A stretch of DNA of 20,044 nt from a virus, in the IMG/VR virus record IMGVR_UViG_3300046001_004502, positions 1-20,044 of that record. One strand, 5' to 3'. The number at the start of each line of letters is the position of its first letter. The stretch's first letter is position 1. A program made the position numbers and the translations under genes. This document shows, in pieces, positions 14,066-18,832 of the stretch. Under the pieces are notes generated by a model, which made no database searches, was not told the DNA's origin, and saw only the letters and a program-made list of their open reading frames with translations.

Positions 14066-14078
14066 TGGAGTCACTTTT
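14052..14078 (+). terminator. Intrinsic terminator overlapping the RNA ligase stop
   Basis: GTGACTCC (14052-14059) pairs perfectly with GGAGTCAC (14067-14074) around a 7-base loop, followed by TTTT. The left arm encodes the ligase's last residues and the stop codon TGA (14063-14065) is in the loop. Confidence 0.9.
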
Positions 14079-14122
14079 ATTACTTACTATTAAATTAAAA
14101 AAAATTAATACGTATTAAGATA

Positions 14123-14323
14123 ATGGAAAATAAAAAAAACACCCCTAAATTAATTTTAAACTCTGAAGAACATGAACTTATTGGGTTTTATATATCCGAA
14201 CTTGGATTTTTAATGATGTCAATATGTTCACAATCAGGTAAACGAACTAACTATAACTTGGGTGAACACAACACAGAACAAAATGTTTTTATAGATCTAA
14301 TTAAAAAACTTAACTATAAATAA
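14123..14323 (+). CDS. Unknown 66-residue protein
   Basis: A small protein with a central hydrophobic amphipathic region ('ELIGFYISELGFLMMSICS') that is probably a buried helix rather than a membrane span, and a polar second half. Not recognised. It is the first gene after the RNA ligase terminator; no convincing promoter box was found in the 58 bases upstream. Confidence 0.65.
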   Translation: MENKKNTPKLILNSEEHELIGFYISELGFLMMSICSQSGKRTNYNLGEHNTEQNVFIDLIKKLNYK

Positions 14324-14365
14324 ATTGAATTGATTAGTTCACTTTTTTAATTACATTTAAATAAA

Positions 14366-14560
14366 ATGAAACAAGATTTAAACAAATTTGCATTCTTTTC
14401 AAAAAACTTTTTGTGGTATTCCATAATGTTAGTGATTGAGAATGATTATAATCCACTTAATTGGTGGTTATTTAGTGGGTTTTTCCCTATAGTAATTACC
14501 ATATTTTTTGAATTATATATACTTGGAACATCATTAAACGAAACAGAAACAGAAACATAA
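14366..14560 (+). CDS. Small membrane protein (64 residues)
   Basis: Residues 12-25 and 31-53 are hydrophobic; the second ('WWLFSGFFPIVITIFFELYI') is a convincing membrane span and the first a shorter amphipathic or membrane segment. The C-terminus is a polar NETETET tail. It lies just upstream of the AAA+ ATPase gene (20-base gap). Function unknown. Confidence 0.65.
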   Translation: MKQDLNKFAFFSKNFLWYSIMLVIENDYNPLNWWLFSGFFPIVITIFFELYILGTSLNETETET

Positions 14561-14580
14561 AATTAAAAAAATATTATACA

Positions 14581-15564
14581 ATGAGAGAAAACGAAATTGA
14601 TGATTATATTGAAGAGTTAAAAATGATTGAAGAAATGGATAATATAGAAATGACAAGAAATAGATTTATTAAAAACGATGACACAAAGACACCAACTAAT
14701 TCACCAACATGTTGGGGAACTTTACAAGACGAAGAATTTGCCCCCGCATTTACATCCGTCCCAAAAGTTCCGGCTGGAATTTATGAAATCATTTACAATA
14801 GACAATTAAATTGTAACACAATAAAAAAACAACCATTTAAAACAGATGAGTTATACCAATTACCTTCATATGAGATCCAAGATATCCTCAAGGATATCCA
14901 AAATTTTTGGGATCGTCGTGACAAATATAGAGAATATAATTTTGTTCATAAGCGTGGGATTCTAATGTATGGTGAACCAGGATGTGGTAAGTCAGGAATC
15001 ATACAGTTAATTTCAAAACAACTAATTGAAAATGATGGGATTATTCTAAACATTAAAGATCATGACGATGTTGAATACTTTATTGATTTCATTGCAACAT
15101 TTAGAAAAATTGAAACCAACAGACCTTTAATTGTTTTGTTGGAAGATATTGATTCAATTGCCGGCGAAAATAATCATGCGACAAGTAAGTTATTAAACAT
15201 TCTTGACGGTGTGAAACAAATTGAAGACGTTGTTTATATTGCAACAACAAACTATCCTGAGAAACTACAAGACCGTATCACAAACAGACCATCTCGTTTT
15301 GATAGACGATACAAAGTGGAACTTCCAAACGAAGAGATTAGAAACGCTTATATCCGTCACAAATTAACAGAAGATGATTTGAAAAATGTTAATATTGATG
15401 AATGGGTAAAAAGAACTGAAGGAATGTCTCTTTCACACTTGAAAGAAGTTGTAATTTCAACTATAGTTATGGGAAGAGAATTTGAGGAAGTGATGGATAA
15501 CCTCGAAGGATTAAAAAAAGCACCAACAATTAAAGAATTTAAAAAAGTAGGATTTGGAAAATGA
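14581..15564 (+). CDS. AAA+ ATPase
   Basis: A 327-residue protein with one AAA domain: Walker A GEPGCGKS (131-138), Walker B IVLLEDID (184-191), sensor 1 ATTNYPE (221-227) and 'NRPSRFDRR' (235-243), which carries the arginine-finger-type residues. The layout, with an N-terminal region of about 120 residues before the domain, resembles the BCS1/FtsH/katanin-type AAA proteins found in several large phages, where they act as unfoldases or remodelling enzymes. No protease domain is present. The N-terminus is acidic and helical and may bind a partner. A small membrane protein gene overlaps its stop codon. Confidence 0.92.
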   Translation: MRENEIDDYIEELKMIEEMDNIEMTRNRFIKNDDTKTPTNSPTCWGTLQDEEFAPAFTSVPKVPAGIYEIIYNRQLNCNTIKKQPFKTDELYQLPSYEIQDILKDIQNFWDRRDKYREYNFVHKRGILMYGEPGCGKSGIIQLISKQLIENDGIILNIKDHDDVEYFIDFIATFRKIETNRPLIVLLEDIDSIAGENNHATSKLLNILDGVKQIEDVVYIATTNYPEKLQDRITNRPSRFDRRYKVELPNEEIRNAYIRHKLTEDDLKNVNIDEWVKRTEGMSLSHLKEVVISTIVMGREFEEVMDNLEGLKKAPTIKEFKKVGFGK

Positions 15565-15713
15565 AAAAAGGAATTTATTATATACCGTTATTTTTAATAT
15601 TATTATTTATAATGGTCTGGACATTTTATGTTAGTAATTATTTAGGGTTTGTAATGTCGACAATATCAATGTTATTATTAGGTGAAGTTTATTATTTAAG
15701 ATTTATAAAATAA
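15561..15713 (+). CDS. Small two-span membrane protein (50 residues)
   Basis: The ATG at 15561 overlaps the ATPase stop (ATGA), and the frame ends with TAA at 15711-15713. After a short basic N-terminus (MKKG) two hydrophobic stretches follow, about residues 5-22 and 25-42, separated by a short polar turn; the sequence ends RFIK. Composition and coupling to the ATPase gene make a real gene likely. It could anchor the ATPase or be a holin-like protein; neither is shown. Confidence 0.7.
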   Translation: MKKGIYYIPLFLILLFIMVWTFYVSNYLGFVMSTISMLLLGEVYYLRFIK

Positions 15714-15726
15714 TTTATAAAAATTT

Positions 15727-15751
15727 CCCCATCTCAAAAAGGTGGGGTTTT
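15727..15751 (+). terminator. Intrinsic terminator
   Basis: CCCCATCT (15727-15734) pairs with AGGTGGGG (15740-15747), 8 pairs including one G-T, loop CAAAA, then TTTT. Its T-run leads straight into the TATTTAT element of the next gene. Confidence 0.85.
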
Positions 15752-15752
15752 A

Positions 15753-15759
15753 TATTTAT
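15753..15759 (+). promoter_or_regulatory. TATTTAT element
   Basis: TATTTAT ends 5 bases before the ATG at 15765 and directly follows a terminator. Same arrangement as at 3284 and 16537. Confidence 0.5.
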
Positions 15760-15764
15760 AGAAT

Positions 15765-16283
15765 ATGAAAACATTAATAGAAAGAATTGTCAGAGAATAT
15801 CTTTTGGAGGAAAGAAAATTTCCTAAACAAAAAGGTAGTGAAGTCTATGATAAAATGTTATATAATATAATATCCACATACCATCAGTGGTTTGATCGAC
15901 ATGGGGATAATTCGTATAAGGAAAATATTGATTTGTTTTATGAAAAAAATAATTCAGATAACGATTATAGGATTGGTGTTAGTGATAAGTTATTGATACC
16001 GATAATTAAAAAAGATATTGGTAAGATTATTGATAGCTTTAAAACGCACAATCCTTGTAATAAAAGAATCATATTTACAAAAAGAATGGTTAATAATGAA
16101 GATGAGGAATACTTTGATGTTATTGAATTTCTCATACAAAAAGATAGTAATGAATTAAAAATTGTTAGTTCTGCTTTTTCTGATGACGGTAACTTTTTAT
16201 ATTTTGGTGTTAGACCAAGAAGTAAAAAAGAAAATTTAAAAGAAAATTCATGTAAAAGTGGGGATATAGTTGTGGAATTGTAA
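15765..16283 (+). CDS. Putative virion protein with N-terminal targeting peptide
   Basis: A 172-residue protein. The N-terminus MKTLIERIVREYLLE is an amphipathic helix ending in L-x-E at residue 15, the same position as in the proteins at 6543 and 16549, though the internal residues differ. The remaining domain has alternating strands and helices ('RIGVSDKLLIPIIKKDIGKIIDSF', 'KRIIFTKRM') and is not recognised. It forms a single-gene unit between a terminator and a host-type promoter. Function unknown; virion location inferred from the N-terminus. Confidence 0.75.
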   Translation: MKTLIERIVREYLLEERKFPKQKGSEVYDKMLYNIISTYHQWFDRHGDNSYKENIDLFYEKNNSDNDYRIGVSDKLLIPIIKKDIGKIIDSFKTHNPCNKRIIFTKRMVNNEDEEYFDVIEFLIQKDSNELKIVSSAFSDDGNFLYFGVRPRSKKENLKENSCKSGDIVVEL

Positions 16284-16299
16284 AAAAGTATTATCTTTG
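16270..16299 (+). promoter_or_regulatory. Two-part Bacteroidota promoter with no gene start after it
   Basis: GTTG ending at 16272, a 19-base spacer and TATCTTTG at 16292-16299 fit the Bacteroidota TTTG-N19-TAnnTTTG layout. Unlike most other TAnnTTTG boxes here, no ATG follows within a few bases and no open frame follows, so a non-coding transcript is expected. Confidence 0.55.
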
Positions 16300-16302
16300 T
16301 AA

Positions 16303-16434
16303 GACAATTGATTGTTATTGGTTCAATCATTAAAAAATACCAATCGTAGGGTGTCTGGCGTAATCCGACACAGGTTGAAAATCCCACCCCTAGGTGAAAT
16401 TGATCCCCACTGAAATATGTGGGGATTTTTTTTT
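16303..16434 (+). ncRNA. Predicted structured RNA with pseudoknot and terminator
   Basis: From the promoter to a strong terminator there is no usable reading frame but much pairing. TGATTG (16309-16314) pairs with CAATCA (16324-16329), and ATTGGT in its loop (16317-16322) pairs with ACCAAT (16339-16344), forming an H-type pseudoknot with an A-rich loop. Next, TAGGGTG (16347-16353) can pair with CACCCCTA (16385-16392), or GTGTC...GACAC (16351-16371) can form a local hairpin instead, so two folds compete. The terminator is ATCCCCAC/GTGGGGAT (16403-16426) plus nine Ts. A small phage RNA or an attenuator is possible; no known family is recognised. Confidence 0.5.
16403..16434 (+). terminator. Intrinsic terminator of the structured RNA
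   Basis: ATCCCCAC (16403-16410) pairs perfectly with GTGGGGAT (16419-16426), 8-base loop, followed by a run of Ts to 16434. Confidence 0.92.
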
Positions 16435-16437
16435 AAG

Positions 16438-16525
16438 AGACCCCATCTTAATTGATGGGCTTTAGGGCCGTTATCCGTTAGGGTAACGATTTAAAGGGGG
16501 GAATTCGCTACTCCCCCTTTTTTTT
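16438..16525 (+). ncRNA. Second structured RNA segment ending in a terminator
   Basis: CCCATC (16442-16447) pairs with GATGGG (16454-16459); CTTTA (16460-16464) with TAAAG (16492-16496), enclosing CGTTATCC/GGGTAACG (16469-16488, 8 pairs, GTTA loop). GGGGGA (16497-16502) pairs with TCCCCC (16512-16517) to form a terminator with a T-run. CCCC at 16441-16444 could instead pair with the same G-run, so mutually exclusive folds, as in riboswitch or attenuator platforms, are possible. No separate promoter is visible; it may be reached by read-through of the preceding terminator. No open frame. Confidence 0.42.
16493..16525 (+). terminator. Strong intrinsic terminator
   Basis: GGGGGA/TCCCCC with flanking A/T pairs, a 9-base loop and eight Ts (16518-16525). 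It isolates the following gene, which has its own TATTTAT element. Confidence 0.9.
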
Positions 16526-16536
16526 ATTTAACTAAG

Positions 16537-16543
16537 TATTTAT
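16537..16543 (+). promoter_or_regulatory. TATTTAT element
   Basis: TATTTAT ends 5 bases before the ATG at 16549, downstream of a strong terminator. Confidence 0.5.
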
Positions 16544-16548
16544 CATAT

Positions 16549-16995
16549 ATGAAAATAATAATTTCAGAACGTCAACAAAAGTTAATTAAAGAAAATTCTG
16601 TTAAGGGATCTTTAATTGATATGATTAAAGAAGATGGTTGGAAAAGTGTTTACGGATTGGTTGGGGGGATTGATAATCTTAAAAAACTTGTTGGAATTGA
16701 ATCACCAATAGATTTTCTTAATTTATTTAATGATTTGGATGTTATTAATAGTGAAGAAAAACCTAATTTGACTTTATTTAGATATGAAATAGGAAATAAT
16801 CTAATGGTTTACGATGATGAATTTGATTTTGTTTACATCAATTATAGTATAATTTGGTCATTTTTAGAAAAAGTTTTTGGATTTAACTACTCTGAAATAC
16901 AGGAAGTCACACAGGAATGGTTGTCTGAGGCCTACGATTTAAGGGGAGTCACAACAGATGAGGTAGATGAGGAGGATGATGAGTTGGTTGGATGA
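16549..16995 (+). CDS. Putative virion protein with N-terminal targeting peptide; possible frameshifted 3' end
   Basis: A 148-residue protein beginning MKIIISERQQKLIKE, nearly the same as the 6543 N-terminus, with IKE ending at residue 15. The body is a mixed domain ('IDFLNLFNDLDVINSEEKPNLTLFRYEIGNNLMVYDDEFDFVYI') followed by a helix and 'EWLSEAYDLRGVT', then a very acidic tail. Just past the acidic tail, in the +1 frame, the DNA encodes 'WLDEVYNLRGII' and a stop inside the following terminator, a second copy of the same motif. A one-base change near 16984 would join them into a slightly longer protein. Function unknown. Confidence 0.78.
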   Translation: MKIIISERQQKLIKENSVKGSLIDMIKEDGWKSVYGLVGGIDNLKKLVGIESPIDFLNLFNDLDVINSEEKPNLTLFRYEIGNNLMVYDDEFDFVYINYSIIWSFLEKVFGFNYSEIQEVTQEWLSEAYDLRGVTTDEVDEEDDELVG

Positions 16996-17020
16996 GGTCT
17001 ACAATTTAAGGGGAATTATA
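16919..17020 (+). repeat. Imperfect direct repeat, about 36 bp, 67-bp offset
   Basis: The block at about 16918-16953 (TGGTTG then TGAGGCCTACGATTTAAGGG) recurs at 16985-17020 with a few differences, mostly transitions. The first copy is in frame with the gene; the second is one frame off and overlaps its stop codon and the terminator. Confidence 0.7.
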
Positions 17021-17035
17021 TAATTCCCTTTTTTT
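17010..17035 (+). terminator. Intrinsic terminator
   Basis: GGGAATTATATAATTCCC (17011-17028) is a perfect palindrome forming a hairpin, followed by seven Ts. Confidence 0.88.
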
Positions 17036-17051
17036 ATTTAATTCTTTTACT

Positions 17052-17059
17052 TATCTTTG
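17052..17059 (+). promoter_or_regulatory. TAnnTTTG promoter box (TATCTTTG)
   Basis: TATCTTTG ends 4 bases before the ATG at 17064, just after a terminator, and would drive the small membrane protein and HAD genes. Confidence 0.55.
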
Positions 17060-17063
17060 TGTT

Positions 17064-17144
17064 ATGTTAATTATGACCATATTGTTTATTCTTTTAATCC
17101 TATGTATTGGGGTTTGGGGTAAACACGGAAAACACTTTAAGTGA
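17064..17144 (+). CDS. Very small membrane protein (26 residues)
   Basis: ATG at 17064, 4 bases after a promoter box, opens a 26-residue frame that is almost all one membrane span (MLIMTILFILLILCIGVWG) with a basic tail (KHGKHFK). Its TGA overlaps the ATG of the HAD gene, which is strong support for real translation and coupling. Function unknown. Confidence 0.65.
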   Translation: MLIMTILFILLILCIGVWGKHGKHFK

Positions 17145-17743
17145 TGAAAATAATACTACTTGATAATGATGGTGTGATTTGTTTATCCAATAATTGGGGT
17201 GGACGAGCAAAGAAATGGGCAAATTTTCATAAGGATAATCCTGATGTTGAATTTACAAATCGTCCTATTGATTGTAGGTTTGATAACTTTGATGAGAAGG
17301 CAATTAAGGTCCTTAATGAAATACTTGAAGAAACCGGTGCTGAAATAGTTGTAAGTTCAGATTGGAGATACAATGCAACACTTGAGGAACTTGGCGATTA
17401 CTACATAAGTCAAGGAATCATCAAACGACCAATTGCAGTAACGGATATGTTCAAAGACATATTCCCAAGAGAATGGAATGCGTTTAGGTTTCGTGCTGAT
17501 TTAGAAATAGAACGAAGTATGGAGATCGGACACTGGTTAGAGAACCATCCCGAAGTTACGCATTGGGTTGCAATTGATGACCTCAACATGAGTATTGAGT
17601 TTTTATCTAAAAACTTTTCACATAGTAAAGATGATGATAAAAACCCCGGTCTATCTAATTTTGTTCTAACACCAAAAGCAAGTGAGGGAATCAAACAAAG
17701 TGGTATTAAAGAAAAAATATTAAAGTTTTTGAAAGATGAGTAG
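17144..17743 (+). CDS. HAD-fold phosphatase of the RNA-repair-associated type
   Basis: A 199-residue protein. The HAD nucleophile motif is LLDNDGV (5-11) with Asp7 and Asp9, motif II is VVSSDWR (69-75), and motif IV is AIDD (143-146); 'EIGHWL' (127-132) precedes it. The DNDGV / VSSDWR / IDD pattern is that of HAD domains attached to 'Swiss army knife' RNA-repair proteins, where they are thought to remove 3' or 2' phosphates from RNA ends. Here the domain stands alone with some extra sequence between motifs I and II. The start is ATG 17144; a GTG one codon earlier is also in frame. It fits the RNA ligase and receiver-domain genes upstream. Confidence 0.85.
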   Translation: MKIILLDNDGVICLSNNWGGRAKKWANFHKDNPDVEFTNRPIDCRFDNFDEKAIKVLNEILEETGAEIVVSSDWRYNATLEELGDYYISQGIIKRPIAVTDMFKDIFPREWNAFRFRADLEIERSMEIGHWLENHPEVTHWVAIDDLNMSIEFLSKNFSHSKDDDKNPGLSNFVLTPKASEGIKQSGIKEKILKFLKDE

Positions 17744-17819
17744 AATGATTAAAAAGTTTATGTTGTGGTTATCACTCAAGTTCCCAAAGAAAGGTAAAAA
17801 AAGTATTTGGGATTTATAA
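17736..17819 (+). CDS. Possible 27-residue basic peptide
   Basis: ATG 17736 overlaps the HAD stop region (8-base overlap), with a second in-frame ATG at 17745, after it. The product MSRMIKKFMLWLSLKFPKKG plus KKSIWDL is amphipathic and basic. Coupling and the lack of any other use for this gap are the only support. It might be a real small peptide or chance. Confidence 0.4.
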   Translation: MSRMIKKFMLWLSLKFPKKGKKSIWDL

Positions 17820-17826
17820 AATTAAT

Positions 17827-18141
17827 ATGAAGAACATAAACCAAATATTCAAAAATAATATACATCTAATGGATGAACCCGAAGTAATTGAATTGATAGA
17901 ATATTGTCAAGAATTGGAGGGTGAAGTCCTTGAAAAGAAAATCAATAATACTTATAATAAAGATCACATGTTAAAAACCATGTTATCTGACATACTTTCA
18001 AGTTGTAGAGAATATGAAGAAAATAAAATTCTTAAAGATAGATATCCTGAGTTATATAACGAATTAGATGCTAATTCTTTAGTTAAAAACTTAATGGATT
18101 ATATTATAACTATGAATAATAAAAATAATTTAAGACTTTAA
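17827..18141 (+). CDS. Unknown 104-residue helical protein
   Basis: Mostly charged helix-forming sequence ('EPEVIELIEYCQELEGEVLEKKINN' then 'LSDILSSCREYEENKILKDRYPELYNELD'), probably a helical bundle or coiled coil. No motif recognised. It ends 2 bases before the next gene and is likely part of one operon from 17064 to 18801. Confidence 0.75.
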   Translation: MKNINQIFKNNIHLMDEPEVIELIEYCQELEGEVLEKKINNTYNKDHMLKTMLSDILSSCREYEENKILKDRYPELYNELDANSLVKNLMDYIITMNNKNNLRL

Positions 18142-18143
18142 AT

Positions 18144-18461
18144 ATGGACGAAAATAAAAAACAAAAAGTTAAACTTATTATGGTAGAAGAAAAACCATAT
18201 ATCATTTCTTTAGATAAAATAGAACTGGGGGATAAAGTTATTGTTACAGTTGGAGGACAATATCCATCAATTGTTAATTGTGAAAATGAAACAATTTTTA
18301 ATTTATTAACTGAGTCAAAACTATCTTTAACTCAGGCAAATAAAATTTTTATGGAACCTGAATATATAAAATTCACATCTGAACAAATAGAAAAAATAAT
18401 TGAAAATGGTGGAACATTAGATGTCGAACTAGAAGATGGGATTTATAAATATACTTTATAA
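18144..18461 (+). CDS. Unknown 105-residue protein
   Basis: Alternating strands at the start ('KVKLIMVEEKPYIISLDKIELGDKVIVTVGGQYPSIVNC') suggest a small beta-rich fold, followed by helices and a closing 'GGTLDVELEDGIYKYTL' hairpin. No family recognised. Tightly spaced behind the previous gene. Confidence 0.75.
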   Translation: MDENKKQKVKLIMVEEKPYIISLDKIELGDKVIVTVGGQYPSIVNCENETIFNLLTESKLSLTQANKIFMEPEYIKFTSEQIEKIIENGGTLDVELEDGIYKYTL

Positions 18462-18480
18462 TTTTAAATGATTTTTTAAT

Positions 18481-18801
18481 ATGAGAAAATTCAAAAAAAA
18501 AATAATTGAAGAGGATTTAATTATTGAAAGTAACATAGAAAATACGGAAGAAAAAGAAGATATTGAAACAGAACACAGTTTTTATATCAGTGATGAAAAA
18601 TTTTCAATAAGTTGGGATCAACCAACAAACAGATGTAATAGAACTCACCTATCTCAAACATTAGAAATAAAAACAGAAAATTGTGAAAATAAAAATTTTT
18701 TAGTTTTAAAAACCGAAAAATGGGATTTTGAAAATTTTGACGATTTAATTTTTATTTTATTACAGTTTAAAAAAAGACATGAAATTATGAAAAAATCTTA
18801 G
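18481..18801 (+). CDS. Unknown 106-residue protein
   Basis: A strongly charged N-terminus (RKFKKKIIEEDLIIE, then Glu-rich) and a second half 'FSISWDQPTNRCNRTHLSQTLEIKTENCENKNFLVLKTEKWDFENFDDL' with strands and two cysteines, closing with a basic helix. Not recognised. Last gene before a new promoter. Confidence 0.72.
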   Translation: MRKFKKKIIEEDLIIESNIENTEEKEDIETEHSFYISDEKFSISWDQPTNRCNRTHLSQTLEIKTENCENKNFLVLKTEKWDFENFDDLIFILLQFKKRHEIMKKS

Positions 18802-18820
18802 TTATTTTATAATTTTTTTG

Positions 18821-18828
18821 TATCTTTG
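18821..18828 (+). promoter_or_regulatory. TAnnTTTG promoter box (TATCTTTG)
   Basis: TATCTTTG ends 4 bases before the ATG at 18833, the same spacing as at 5458, 11204 and 17052. Confidence 0.55.
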
Positions 18829-18832
18829 TTTT

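Noticed and set aside
15604-15614. TATTTATA next to an internal ATG in the 15561 membrane protein gene
   Set aside because: It lies within a hydrophobic coding stretch where TTATTTATA codons are expected, and the upstream ATG is coupled to the ATPase stop.
16309-16344. preQ1-type riboswitch
   Set aside because: The pseudoknot with an A-rich loop has the right topology, but the conserved residues of the preQ1-I aptamer are not seen and no queuosine or deazapurine gene lies downstream.
15965-16387. 140-residue reverse-strand open frame
   Set aside because: It is antisense to the 15765 gene and crosses the promoter and structured RNA; its composition is that of a shadow frame.
16347-16392. Possible tRNA or tmRNA-like domain
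   Set aside because: The acceptor-like stem and GGTT...ATCC arm are only 46 bases, with no anticodon or D arm, an 8-base rather than 7-base T-loop, and no TTCRA consensus.
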